Shown here in pieces: positions 1 to 13,724 of a stretch of 64,000 nt of DNA. The DNA lies in the NCBI GenBank assembly GCA_013397435.1, contig VZRG01000881.1, positions 124,001 through 188,000 of the forward strand. Direction: 5' to 3'. The DNA is from Erythrocercus mccallii. Lineage: Eukaryota > Chordata > Aves > Passeriformes > Dicruridae. The translations under genes were made by a program, and so were the position numbers. The notes under the pieces are model-generated. The model was not told the DNA's origin. It was given only the letters and a program-made list of their open reading frames with translations, and ran no database searches. Positions within the stretch are counted from its first letter, which is position 1. Each line of letters begins with the position of its first letter.

Positions 1-693
1 TTAAAGATATAAGTAATCTTGGCAACCAGTGCAATACACTGCATATCTCTAGGAAATCCTCAAAAAATATCAAAATGGGGAATAAATATCTTCCATGGGG
101 AATAGGACCAACTCACCAGAATGCATTCCTATGGGATGCTTTTTGCTTTATCAATGTCTAAATGATGAAATTTCTGACTTTAATTAGTATTCCAAGTTGC
201 TGTAGGCTGTAGGAGACATTCCTGAGAAAACCATGTTTATTCATCTAATGCTTAGAGATTATGTCATAATGTTTATCCCCAACATTTGTTACCAAATGCA
301 AGCAGCAAATGCTGGGGGTCAAAATGTTGCACGACTTTGTCAGAAGGCCTAGAATTTCTTAAAAATGAAAGACATTGCCTAAAAACCTTATTTAAGTATT
401 TCCTCATGGTCAACAACATCCTTTCCAAAATAAAAGATTAAAAAAAAAAGTGGCAGCGGAAGTCTTTGTAACTTGAAAGACTTTTTTTTTAAGAATAAGC
501 TTGAAAAGATCTTTTTTGGAGCTGAAACTCCTCTGCATATAACTTAAGGACAGTTTGAGTTCTTTTGGGCAGAATTTTAATTTTTGTGAGACGATGAAAG
601 AAGCAAAGGAATATCTCAAAAGGCAGACTGCACTGAAGGAAAACAAACATTAAAACACTAATTATATAGACACAGGGAGTATTTCTACTACTC

Positions 694-708
694 AAAAAAA
701 AAAAAAAA
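694..708. repeat. A15 homopolymer
   Basis: An uninterrupted run of A. No retroposed sequence was recognised immediately to its left. Confidence 0.9.
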
Positions 709-2159
709 CCAGAAAGAAAATTGGGATTCAGCTGCAACTCATTAACAACCTGCACTTTCAAAGCTTATTGATGTGTCCTGGGCAAATATTTCATAGAAAT
801 ATTGAAATATAGAGTGAGGCTACGCAAAGCCAAAAATATAATCTCTGACTCAAACCCTTCCTCATTCAGCATCTCTCTGATCTCAATATTTTTTTATCTC
901 AGCATGTTCAACTCTTCCATATCCACTCTGAAATTCTGCAGTGAGTTTGTTAAAGTCCTGGAAAAGGTTTTTTTTTTTCTTACTTTCATCCTCCTCTATC
1001 ACAACCATGAGGGAAGAAAATCTTATGTAATTTAAGATAATAATAGCTTCACTTGTTAAATATCAGACTAAGTATTTCTGGAAAAGCGTTGGAAAGTAAC
1101 ATCAGTAAATAGAGAAAATAGCAGGGTATGAAATTCTTATTAGTAATTAATTTGTCTCTTTCAAGACAGCTCCCTGAATGATGTGCAGGTAGCTGAAATG
1201 AAACACATTAATTCTGTTAATTTATGGCAGAGTTTAATTTGGAACCTTTGCCTTTTCGTTTTTTGAAACAGGTTAAAGTCCCAAAGAGAATCTAAGGGCA
1301 CCTTAAACAAAACTTTGCCACCTCTGAACTACTTTGTGACATGAAAGAGGACTCTGCTAAGAGATTTTTTTCCACACCATAATTTGTGGACCAAGAGGAA
1401 CCGAGTCCACACTTCTGGACTTTTGGATGGATCCTTCCAGCTGGAACTTGCCAGGGAAGCTCTGCAGAGGGGTGGAAGGCAGAGATGGTCCCCTCAGGGC
1501 CTGCATAGGATCTAATTTTTAATGTTTCTTTTTTTCTGCTGGATCTTATGCTGGCTTTTTAAAGAATTTCTTGTTGGACTAAAGCAGAGATTCCAAAATC
1601 ACTGAAAAATACAATCTTGTTTACTTAACTTTTGGATAACGCAAACGACTTACATACACATTTACTTTTTAAATTTTCCACTGGCTATTGAGGTTGTACA
1701 TTATTAGTGGTTTGTTAAGCTCTCCATAAATCTTTCAGAAAGAGTCACTTCAATCTGTGAGCTCCTCGTGTTTCAGCTCCTAGCAGCGTTTGGGACTGCG
1801 TTCAAATATTTGTGTTCTTCAAGTTCCAAGAAAAATCTTATCTGTCCCTATAATCGCCCAAGGAATCTGGCATAAAAACAGCCTTTTATTTTCAGAACAA
1901 AGAGAAAACATTTGCCAATCAGTTTCTCTTTCAGCTGATAGATGCAGACCCTGGTTCAGTGGTTAGCTGCTGCCTGTATCCAGATCTGGAACAAGATGAC
2001 GTGGCAAAGGGGAGCACAGGCACGGCACTGCCTTTCTCCTCCCCACGGCAGGAAATTTTGGTGAAAGCCAGTCTCCAATTTAGTTCAATTAGTTCTCTAA
2101 TGCAACATGAATTCCACCTCATAGACTACAAACTCCTGTTTATTTAAAGACCCACAGTT

Positions 2160-2560
2160 AAGAAAAGCTTGTGCCATGGTTAATAGGGGCAATATCTTTA
2201 ATTGGTGTAGCATGGAACATCAACAGTTGTCCTTGCATTACCTACAGAGTGTCTTTCACTTGGAATGGGAGCAGATACGAATGTCCATTAATTCAAATTA
2301 ATTAATGGCCTTATGTATCCTGGTGTGGACATTCAGTAGATGCTTCTTCAGCAAAACAAACGGGTGTGTGTTTAATTGTGCTTCATTCCGGGCTGATCCA
2401 TTAACTGTTGTGTGTCTTCCCAAGGATGCACGTTCATTAACTCTAGTTAATTGCTATTCAATTACCTTGAGTTGTAATATGTCCCCAAACACCAGTGCAG
2501 ACTGGCCCCCTGGAGATTTCATGTACTTCAGCCATTAATTAAGACATACCGTGTATTGTT
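2160..2560. promoter_or_regulatory. Conserved-noncoding-like A/T-rich segment (candidate enhancer)
   Basis: The stretch is dense in ATTA and TTAATTA homeodomain-type cores, including a 24-bp inverted repeat at 2285-2308 (arms CCATTAATT and AATTAATGG around a 6-base loop). It contains few simple-repeat runs and no recognisable transposon. This texture is typical of conserved noncoding elements near developmental genes, but conservation cannot be measured from one sequence. Confidence 0.25.
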
Positions 2561-5500
2561 GGTAACTGATTACATCTAGTTTTAAAATAATAACTTCACA
2601 GCTATGCTTAAACTGTTTCCTATTAGGATTTTTTCAAATCTCCTATATGAGGTAATTGGAGTGGTAACATTTCTTCCTTGCAATAAAGCACACTTTGTTA
2701 TTATTATTACTGCATTTGGCCAAAGATGTTCCATGTCATCATTTTTTTAATACAACCCTTTTATTAAGATGGAAAGAACAGCTTATATTTGACTTGATTA
2801 TCTTAGGATGCTACTCCCATGATGACAGACATTTTGTAAATTTTAGGGGGTTTTTATTTCCTTTTCAAATGTTTCTAAGATTTTTTTTAACAGCCTTTTA
2901 GTAGAAATTTCAAACTGGTACCTTACCATTTCATGTTTTGATATTTATAGCTTCTGCTAATAGAAAGGCAGCATAGCCAAAGCCTTTCTTTTCACAAACT
3001 ACAGCAATTCTGATAAACAATAGCAAGGAACAATTGACTATGACCTCTAACAGTCATCACAGCAAGAAACAAAACCTTTTTAATAATAAAGCACAGCAGC
3101 AAATGAGTAATATGCTGGTTTCTCTCTCCAACTCTGAAATGTGTTTAAGAGAAATAAAGTAATCGATACCGTCAGAATATTTGAAAATAAGACAGAAGTT
3201 AAGGCCTTAGGGTGCAACTTCATAAAAAAAAGAACTAATGTAATGTTTTTTTTTAATTTAACAAAAATTCCACATTAAAGGTAAGAAAAAAAGAGCTAGT
3301 CAGAGCTGAGACCAAAGACAAAGCTTAGCAATAAATGTTTTTAAAACTGGTAAATTCAGTTGGAATATATTTCTACTCAGCATTTCTTCCTTAAGCTAAC
3401 CGAGCCCTTCCTGAGCACCTCTAACAGATGAAAAATGAATCATTGAGAACTTTTAAAGTTGTTAAATCTGCTGTGAGCTGGGGATGGGAGGAGGGATCCC
3501 ACCCCAGCAGCTCCTCATCCAACACTCACCCCATGAAAAGCTCTCTGCCTCAGAGGAGAATTTTTATCACACCATCAACCAAGCAAAGATATTCATAAGC
3601 ACCCATCCTAATATTCTTTAGCCCATGCCAAGAGAGAAACTTTGCAGATTTTGAAAACTTGTTAAAGTTCTCAACTTCTAAACAAGTGAAACTGGGTTTT
3701 GGATGTGTGTGCGTATGTGTGGATGCCCACCCAACTGCTGCCAGAGCAGCTTGCAGCTCTCCCAGTTATGGTCCTTGCCAATCTGAGGAAAAATAGTAAA
3801 ATTATGGTTTTGGTGTCCCCTGTCAACTGGGCAATGGGCAGAGGTGGCACTACTGGCTCTGGACTCAGCAGACCAATGGTCCCCTGGTGGGCAACAGGAA
3901 TAGAAGAGACAGAAGAAAAAACAAGTGAAGGATAAATGAAGCATGAAAATAAGCCATTTTTTCTGGAAGTATATTTAAAACAGAACATACACAAAAGTAG
4001 CAGCAAATTTCTAAATCACAGAACCGTAAGATCAGTTGCTCTGATAACAGCCATTAAACCATGGAACAATGAACTACCTGCATCTGCTCACTGGTGTGAC
4101 AGAAACCAGAAGGAAAACACGGCTCTTCCCTGCCCTGGGCCACACAGCAGGGAAGATGTAGAGAACTGGGGCAGGGCTACAGCAAAATGCTGAGGACATT
4201 TGGGCAGGAGATGATCCTGGGTGCTGCAGAATGGGCTCCAGCCCCTGCTACCCTGCCTCCCTTGCAGGGCATTGCTGCGGTGAGCAGACAGAGACATTCC
4301 ATCGAGCTCCAGGGGCTGGAGAAGTCCTGACTCAGAGAGCTGGGATAAGCACCAGTCATGAAGGCCCTATTTAATCCCTTACATTCTCTTCTTCCCAATG
4401 TCCCTGATCTTCGGAGTCCCTTTTGCCAACGCACTTCCTTCCCCCTCTCCCCCTGGCTGGTGCAGTGATGGATTGTGGCACCTCCCATGCCAAGAGGAAG
4501 AGCCAAGCTGAGGAGCGGCCACAGCAGGGCTGTGCTGAGCTGCATAACACGTGGCTTGCGCTACTAAAGCAGCCAAGAAGCAATAGCAGCTCACAGTGAA
4601 TCTAAACCAACCCTCCCATCACCATCCATTCTTGCCAATCTCTAATATCAGCATAAAAGAGGAAAATTTCCAGCTGTACAAAGCCAATGTGCACCCTCTG
4701 TATGCTCCATGAGAGCCCCTTGGGAAGCTGGTGCTAAGTGACACCTGTCTCCTGAAAATCTTTTTGGTGTCTCTGATCCCCTAAAACACAAAGGAAACCC
4801 CAATTCCCTCTGCCAGAGCCCCAAAGCTGTGCAGAACATCCTCCCTCACAGTGCAGAAACCCTCTCGGTGCAGTTTCCCCAGGAACAAAATTCCATTCAT
4901 GTCCCCCAAGTGAGAAATTGTCCCAATGCCACAGACCCGGCTCCCACCTGCAAAATACATGCATGGAGATGAACCTGCAAAGCATCAGGAGCTACAGACA
5001 AATCTACAAATTTTTTCAGGTGCCTTTAGCTAAAATTCAAGCAACTAGTTAATATTCTCTTTCTCAAGATGACTCTTATGAATCTGAACAGAACCACATG
5101 CCATGGTTCAAAGCATCAATATATTTCACTGTATGAACCAAGAACCCAGTCTGGATTCCTCCAGACATCTCTCCAGGACTGCTTTGCCCACGTGTCCCAG
5201 TTACATGGGCTCTGTTAACACCTCACAGTACAGCTGCATCATTTATTCATAAACATAAAAAAAAAATTACATTTCCAAAGTCACGCATACTGTTGATTCA
5301 TTTATCCCAAATTAAAAAGCTTCATCTTCATCTCTCTTTCCCAAATTTAACTTTCAGCATTTTAATTGTTTCTTCCTTCATTGTTAGATCAGTATCAATC
5401 ATCATCTTCAGTTACCAGAACTTGCATGTTCCCGAAAATTATGTTAAATTTAGATGCTAATGAAAACTGTTTATGCTGGTTAACCACAGAAATGAAATCT

Positions 5501-5610
5501 CTATTGCAATACATAAAAACTGTTAGTTATAACAAGAAACCTTAATTTCTACCTCAATCTCCTTTCTACCATCTGCTCTCCTAGAAGACCAATCCCAGAA
5601 ACCATGGACT

Positions 5611-5635
5611 AAACAAACAAACAAACAAACAAACA
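5611..5635. repeat. (AAAC)6 microsatellite
   Basis: Six perfect AAAC units follow 'ccatggact'. The repeat is short and pure and lies in the large SGCD intron, so it is likely length-polymorphic. Confidence 0.95.
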
Positions 5636-5974
5636 ATCAAAAAGGTAATTGTTAACTTGTCTTCACAGCACAACAGACATTAAAAGAATTAAAATAGTCC
5701 CATTAACCATTACACTTGAAAATTATGATATAAAGCAAAGTAATCCAGGAATGCCAGCACATTCTAATATTCCTCCTCTCCAGACATTTTCCCAACCAAC
5801 CAACCACACATTCTATCCAGAAATAAATAACTGATCCATAACATCCACTGAATATTCTCCATTCTCTCAGAAGGAATAAGATAAAAGTCTTCCGGCCATT
5901 AAAAGAAATATAACAGATACAACCTACTACAGCAATAGGTGATAATTATTCTTTCATCTAAAGCACTACACAGT

Positions 5975-6013
5975 TAATTATATATAATTATTTAAAATAT
6001 TTGTGTTTTAAAT
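5975..6013. repeat. Two adjacent A/T palindromes
   Basis: TAATTATATATAATTA at 5975-5990 is a perfect 16-bp palindrome. It is followed by arms ATTTAAAA (5990-5997) and TTTTAAAT (6006-6013) around an 8-base loop. This could extrude as small cruciforms. Such A/T palindromes also arise by chance in A/T-rich DNA. Confidence 0.8.
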
Positions 6014-7009
6014 AATATTTGCTCTGTCCAATGCCTCAGAACCGACTGTGGGAAGCACTGAGACTGCTCCCACATCTGCTGCTCCCAGATGTTTTTCTCG
6101 TGGGTCACCATGTGTCGTTGTACAATTACAGACACCATCATGTTCTGGGAAATGCTGCATCAATCAGCATCAGCTTCCCTGTGTGATGGGATGGAGAGAG
6201 CTAAAGGCAGCCAGTTTCAGGATCAAGGACCATATTTAAAATGCACCCAAATGGTCTCATTCTCCAACTATAAACTGCCACTCACATTGTTTATCTAAAT
6301 CCACAATCTAAATAGAATGTGGGGTTGGAGAAGGTTAAAATTGTAACAAGGATCTAATACGATGTTTTAATTATTTTCTGTGCTACTGCAGCCATGTGAT
6401 CTTGGAGAATCATCTTTCCTTTTTATTGGGTTTAGATGAGATACAATCTGATAAGGTAATTCACTGTATTTTACATCTTAACAGCTGAAAATCTGTATTT
6501 CTTGCTTTTTTTTCCTAATGTGCCCCAAAAGGACATTCAGTGCATCTACAGTATGAACAAAATTGTTCAATTTGTGCCTTGCAAATTGGTCACAGCCCAA
6601 AGAAGACCAAGGAAAATGAGACAAGCCCAGCCATGCTACACCACTGCTACACCAAGTCCCATGAAGGAAGAAGGTAATGAGCTCATTTGAGCAATGATGT
6701 GATAGCGTGGCTTGTGCCATCTGGAATGCAGAAAGAACATCTCATTCCCTCCCTGCCTTCCCTTTCTGAACCCTAAACTCCCTGCTCCCCCAGCCACCAC
6801 ATACAGGAACACAGGGAGACAGTTTTGATCCCTGGTGTAAATCCTCTGACACGCAGAGACAAACCCCAAGGATTTGCATCTTAAAAAAACCCATAAAAAT
6901 TATTGTACATAAATACATCATTCTCTTTCTAATCTGGACAATTTAGTCAGGAGCTACAGCCTACCTCTTGACTGAGCTAATTCTTCACTTCAGTTATCTT
7001 ATGCACCTT

Positions 7010-7760
7010 CTTTAATGAATACACGTTCCTTTGATTAAATTAACATTTTTGTCTACCTAATTAGCCTGAAAAACCTGTGCTGAACCAATCTAAAAGCAAC
7101 TTCATTACTGCTCATTGGCGCATGTTTGCTACCCATCACTGTCACCTCAACAGGTGAAGGATTAGGAGAACATTAACTCTGGTGTATTTGGTTTTCCACA
7201 GCCAATCCAAGCCTTCAATCGACCCGCTAGGACAGTGACAGATGTTTTAATTATGTGGCTTCATTCATTAATGCTCATTTGCCTGGCCAGCCAGGTTTAT
7301 GGTACTGAGGGACAGTTGAAATAAAAAAATAATTAAATTAACCAGCTTAATTACCTTCTTTCATTTTATCCTTCAGCTCGTACTGCTCACGAGTAATGAC
7401 AAATTGAAAATATAAATAAAACCCAGTTTATCCAGACCAATGAGCTGGTAAGGACGCTCACCAGAAGATGCATCACTGCTTGTCTGGGAACATGAGCACA
7501 AGTTGCTTAACAGGCACTTACAGGTTAATGAAATCATACCAGAGCTAATGAATATATATAATTGGGTAGGCAGCTGCCACTAAAAAAAAGGAAAATGTTA
7601 GTGAAACCATCTTGCTAATTTGCTAATTCAGTTTGCAGAGACAATTAGAGAAGGCCCTTGAAGATAATTTGATAGACCTTGCTAATACTGTGATTGCTAT
7701 TGATTATTTGCATGATGATATCACATTGGCTTTTTCCTGACTGATTTCTCATACAGACAA
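7010..7760. promoter_or_regulatory. Conserved-noncoding-like segment rich in homeodomain, E-box and octamer motifs
   Basis: The stretch contains an E-box CAGGTG (7151-7156), a TALE-type TGACAGAT (7236-7243), several TTAATTA sites (for example 7347-7353), repeated GCTAATT words near 7613-7628, and a perfect POU octamer ATTTGCAT (7706-7713). These are spread through repeat-free DNA bounded on the right by a TAAA microsatellite. It lies in the SGCD intron and could be an enhancer for SGCD or for a more distant gene. The call rests on motif density alone. Confidence 0.3.
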
Positions 7761-7781
7761 TCCCCATCTGCCTCGAAGATG

Positions 7782-7860
7782 CTAAATAAATAAATAAATA
7801 AATTCAAATAATTTTCAAGATAAATAAATTTATAAATACATAATAAATAAATTTTAAATA
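7782..7860. repeat. (AAAT)n-rich A/T tract
   Basis: Five to six perfect TAAA units at 7782-7804 are followed by a decayed continuation with further AAATAAAT blocks to about 7860. It borders the conserved-noncoding-like stretch on its left. Confidence 0.9.
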
Positions 7861-10800
7861 CGCTCTACTAAACCCCATCTAAAACAATGACAATTCAAGC
7901 TGCTGGGACTGCACTCACCAGTCATCAGTTCCAATTCTATCTAATGTAGAGGTTAAAATGTGTATAAAATAAAGTTTTTACTGAATAAATCAAATCTTTG
8001 GTGCTAATTATTGCAACCTGCACTGCAAATCTGGTACAAGGCCTTGGAAAACCTGTGCAAGTCAATTCACTACAGAACAATATTTATCACCAATTCTCCA
8101 GCTGCTTTACCTTTTTGCTTCCTCCTTTCACCATCAGAACTTGCATCACTAAATGTCATGCTTCACTGAAAATATCTCTTCCTTCATCCTCTTCTAGAAA
8201 CGCTCCAAAACACTAGAAAACTTCCACATTGTTTTATGTGTGACATATGAAATCCAACATCTGCATGGGGTGAAAAAGTGCCACTGAGGATTTTTTTTAA
8301 AGATTCATTTGTTTTTTTCAGCATAACCTCAGACTATTTTGCTCTCCAGTTCCCAGTAGCGAATGAATATGACCAAAACAGAGGCAGAAAGTTTAGAGCA
8401 TCTTTTTTGGAGACCACCAGATATCGCCCACCTGCAGCAGACAAGAACAACTCCCACCCAACTTACAAAAACTCTGCAGATGGAAGAGAATGGTACCATG
8501 GTCTTCCCTCACATCATTTATCCTCCTGCCTACTGAAGAACCTGAACTAAAATTCAAGACTTCTGCAGTAAATTTTAGCAGTCTATAACTTTTCTATTAA
8601 TGATTTTTTAGAAAGCCCTGGATAAATAATAAATATTGATAGATGCATTTTATCCCAGTCATGTCTTTTTCTTATCTTTTCAAAGAGTTTTTTTTTTCCC
8701 CCACAAAATATCCTGTGGAGACCATTTGGAGTTTTTTTTCATTTTCAGGCTCTGCTGAGCTAAGCATTTGATTCAGAGAAAATAACAGGTTTGAAAGGAA
8801 GGCTTTGGGAAACTTAAAACATAACAGATGCTTATTTGCAGACATGTGATTTAAGTGAACTGAAAACCCCAGTCTAAATCCTGAAACCCATAAATGTCAG
8901 CCAGCTAGAACAGAATAATAACCACTTATCGATATGGATGCACCTAGCAGATAACAGAGTTCCAGGATCATAATATTCATATAACTCTGCTCAGTTTGCT
9001 GCTTCCGAGCTCTGGAATTACATTTGGCAATTCCATCCCTCATTTCTCAGCGCTGTGCAGATGGTTCATGGTGAAGGGACCTGTTCAGTACCAGCTGGCA
9101 GCTTTCATCCAGTATCAGGTGTGAACTACTTAGCCTGGGATTAATATCCAGGGAAGCTCATCGGGGACATTCCCAGTGCTGTATCCACGGCCAGCTGTAG
9201 GCACCTTGGGGATTTTCAGAAGAACCCACTGAATGCAAGCTGACAACTCGAACTCTCTTAGTCTTTGAAATCACTGAATCTCTGAGATCAAAATAAAGCC
9301 ACCAGCAAAACTACTGTGAAATGCCAAAGCAGCCTGGATTGGGATTTGGCTTTTCTGTGGGTCTATAATGAGGTGAGAGTAAACACTGAAATAGCACTGA
9401 AGTTTGCAAAAATCTGCTAAAAATCTGAAAAATTTAAGACCGGTTGGAATAAAACCCTTGGCACCATAAATCAGTCTGAATGCACAGAGACAAAACTGGC
9501 ATTTTAATGACAACTGTGAAATTTCAGCATCAGGTCAGGCTTTTTCATACTTTTCTCTTTACCTCGATAAGAAATAAGACACAGCCCAAATCGCTTGGAT
9601 GGCATTTTGTTCTTAAGTTTGGGAGGAACATTTTGTTCCCTGTGCTCTTGTCCTTTCAAACTCACATTACACCTTCACAAAACATGAGTCACCAAAGCAT
9701 TAGGTGCAGCATTTCAGTGAGGTGCTCAGATTAACTCCAGAGCCAAGGAAAATAAAAGCAGCTACCAAAGAGCAATTCATCCTGCCCAAGGCAGATGCCT
9801 ACTGTGGGATGTGCTCGCTGAACTCTATCTTTGGATACCTGAAACTTGGCAAAGGAAATTTCACATCAGATGTGTAATATTCTTGATTCCTTAAGCCAGT
9901 GGTCCATCCCAGCAGTGCTAACACCACTTCATTTTCTTTTTGTGCTTCTAATTACTTTTCATTATATCTTCCAACTTGTCTGAGACATATTTTGAGAAAT
10001 GTTGGCAGTTTGATTCCCATGTGATTTCTTAAAATCATGGCTAAAAGCCCAATGTGACATTAATATATTTTAATTAAATTCATTACTCCATTAATTCAAA
10101 GTGATCTGAGAGAGTCTGGAACATTTCTGCAGATCTCAGTGGAAATGTGGCTGAACATCTTTGAGATGTGTGACCTGACAGACATGGAGTTTTCCAGATG
10201 AGGTTGACAGGACATACAGCTTTTGTTAGAAATGGCTGCATTTTTTGGTGGCAATACCCCAGAACTAGTGTACAATGCACCACATATATTTTGCTGGGCA
10301 ACAAAATGTTTTCCAAAGCTTAATGAAAGTATATGGCAGCCTCACTGAAATTTTATGCACATCTTTCAAGGAAAGACAGACGCTTCATCTCTTAAAATAA
10401 TCATTAGAAATGGGTATTAAGTTTGTTTATTAAATACTCCCTGACCACTGAGTAACAGTGAGTGACCATCATGGATGTGAGCCCTCTGAGGAACCTGAAC
10501 CTTCCCAAGGTCATGTGAATGTTAAACCTGCGAAAAGCTAAGACTCTAGCATCAGTCACCAGAAAGAGAAAAATCCATTTTGTAGAAAAAGTAGCTTATT
10601 CAAGTTAGCTGTGAAACAGAAGAATTTAATTACATCACTACATAATTAGAAAGAGTTGTTCTATCCTGTTGACTTTGGCTTTTGGCAAGTCAGGCCACTG
10701 GGAGTTATTGAATGAGACAACAGCAGGAGAAAAAAGGAAGAATAGAAACATGAAAAGAAAGTTAAAAGGAAACAAAGAGCTGATAAAGACACATTCTGTG

Positions 10801-13708
10801 AGTGGTCAGGAAGGCAAGAGAAGACAAATCACTCTATGGTCAGGGAAGTCATGAGAGGAGATCAATTATATATATACCATGGGGCATAAGTCAAGAAGCA
10901 AAATAATTTATAATGAAGCAAAGCATCATTAAAAACTTGGGTCAGGACTTACTGGGTGCTGTAAACTCCAGCACACCCCATTTCTGGCGTGTGAGCCCCA
11001 CCTAACACACAACTTCATGCTCTAAGCTGAGAGCTGATAAGCGAGCACATTTAAAAGCAGCAGGGCACTGCCCCACCTGCATGGCTCAGGTGCTGGTGTC
11101 TCCTATCAAGGCAGGCATCAGCAATGTAGTGTTAAAAAAGCACTTCAGTATCATTTTGGCCGTTCTGTGACATTGATATTCATTTTTTTTTGCCTCGCAT
11201 TATAGCCTCACTTCTGAAGTTGGAGTAGTAAAAGTAATATCCCGTTGCCACAGGGCAAAAAACTTCCATTCCACACTTATGTGGTGTTATGTTTCCACAG
11301 CAAAGAAAGTTAGTGAAAAATGGGCTTGTTAAAGGGACTCGGCTTAAAGTTAATGTTCCAAACTTTTTTTTTAATATGATGTGTTAAAGTGAAGTTTTAC
11401 ATCCAGAATTTATTAAGTAAGAGGAGTTGGGCCTTAAACGTGCTACCAAAACCCTGAGGACACTGCAGGAATATAGTCCAGGCTTTTACAGTACATACTA
11501 ATTTTTTTTTCTTTCTTTCTCATTCATGGACTGCTTGAGGTAAATGGCTACATGGAAAATAAAAAGGATAGGCTGACAGATGTCACTGAAAAACACATCC
11601 AAATACTTCACTACCCATATTGACACAGGGAAGAGCTGAATCTCACATCATCTGGGGAGTCCATTTAATCTGCCAAAACCCCATTAGTAATTACTTTCAT
11701 TATTATCCCTGTCCCCAAAAGGCTGTTATCTTTATTAAATAACTGATAGCTCTGCCTGTCCCTTTTCAAAGGTTGCAGTCTGAACTTTTTGAGAGAAAAA
11801 TCAGACTGGAAGCCTGAGTTTTGGGTGTTTGCAGCCAGAAAAACCCACATTTATGTCTGTGCAATAAAGACCTGTGCACACAGGTAACTCATCACAGCCA
11901 AATGCATTGGGAGGGTCTACTGAGATATTTTATCCTGCCTGCTCGTATTTTTAGTGTCTGGTAAGAGTTAGGTAACTATGATGAGTATTCTGCAGTTAAA
12001 CAGGGTTAACCTAACATGAATTCTCTGGTATTTGTGGTGGACGGGATCCACTCAGCTGCACAGAATATTCCTTGGGCTTTGCTCACACGTGGAAATTCTT
12101 GAAGATATGACTGAGGGCTTTGTAGGGGAATATCCAGACTGCCTCAGGTGGGCTTTACCAGCAGTGGGGCACTTAAAGAACTCCTCACCTTCACCAGCTC
12201 ACCACACTTCCCTGAGGGTGGGCACAGACTCCTTCACCCACACCCTGCCTCTGACAAGAGGGATGTCACGTGCTCTTTGTAAATGCACACGTTTTCTTCT
12301 CTCTTTTCACAACTAACCAAAACCATTGCCCTTTAGAAACCATGAGCTTTTATGCTGTTCAGGACAGAAATATTCCATATTTACAGCTGATCTGGATGAG
12401 CAACAGTAATAGTCATGTTTTCATGTTTTGCTTCAGGACTGGCACCTCCAGCAGCAGCGATAACGCACACGGCAGCACAAAACCCACCAAAAGGACAACC
12501 ACCAAAATTGTAAAGATATTCAGACTGAGGATCTACTTTTTGCTCCTGGTTGAAGTTTTAGAAGGAAGTATAATTTGTGATTGAGTATTCCTGTATCTGC
12601 TTGGGCACTCTGAGTGCCACCTCTGCAGCTCAGGGGAGGGATGTGTGACCTGCAAGCAGGGCATGGGGTAGGCAGGCTGGGGCAGGAGACACATGGACAC
12701 TGTTCCCTTACTGAAGACCTCAAATTGCCCACAGTCTTATTTCCAAACTCATCGCATGTGTAAGCACAAGAAAATGCTTTGGGCTTTTCACGTACTGTAA
12801 AATTTGCACACACTACAAAAATGAATCCCTGCCTCTCTTTATGTACTCACTACACTTTACAGTTCAAAACTTTGAGTCCCTAATCAGTTCAGCCAAAACA
12901 TATTTATTCAGAATAGGGTTTTTCTCAGATTTTGACTCAAGTCATACAAAAGAAGATCTCCTAAGCCACACTAGACTCTAGTTGCACTCTAGACTCCTGT
13001 TCCTGCTTTTATGCAGTTTTATAAAGACATCCATCCTCCTCCCTTTTTGAAAGAAAAACCTTTCATAGTTTTCATAAAGCAGTTGAGAGTATTTAACAAT
13101 TACCCATCTCCAAAGGCATGTTTAACTTTCCTCGTTTATAGAGCTGCTGGATAATATTTACATGTTCTCAGCTCCCACTGGTGACCTCTCTTTCCCTACT
13201 AACAGTACTCCTCAGTTCCCATACTTTCAAAAGTAAATATTTTTACTTTCTTTCTCTATAAGCACATTGGAGTCATTAATCCCTTTAGAATCCAGTGCAT
13301 TCATTTCTCTGGGTATAAAAGATCTCTTCTTCACCTGCACAGCATATTTTCAATTTACCCTGAATTGCAGGAAGGGCTCCAAGTTTGCAGAAGACATTGA
13401 GCACCCAAGCGGGTCCGACCCTCGCCTCTTTCTCCTGTGCTGCAATTCAAACTTCTCCCTTTTGTCCTTCCAACAATAATCCCAGCGATCAGACCATCTG
13501 TGGGACTAACTAACAATCCCTCAACACGGTGATGGGTTGAATAATAGTGACATGTTTCTGGAAGCTGATAATGAACTCTTTTGTAATTCACACAGAGAGA
13601 GATGAGCACTTAAACACAGCGACCACACGTATAAAAGGAGAAAGATCCACATCCAAACCCATTTTGTGCATTTTAACAAACAAGTAGAAAGAAAAGATGT
13701 CTAAGATT

Positions 13709-13724
13709 GGGGGAGGGGGGCGGG
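13709..13724 (+). other. G-rich run with GGGCGGG core
   Basis: G5-A-G6-C-G3 contains a GC-box-like GGGCGGG and is followed by AATAAAAGG. It may form a compact G-quadruplex because the G6 run can supply two tracts. There is no surrounding CpG enrichment, downstream exon or open frame to support a promoter. Confidence 0.5.

Noticed and set aside
5611..5635. Repeated units considered as a CRISPR-like array
   Set aside because: This and the other short-period arrays in the window are simple tetranucleotide, trinucleotide or dinucleotide repeats without spacers, in a vertebrate genome.
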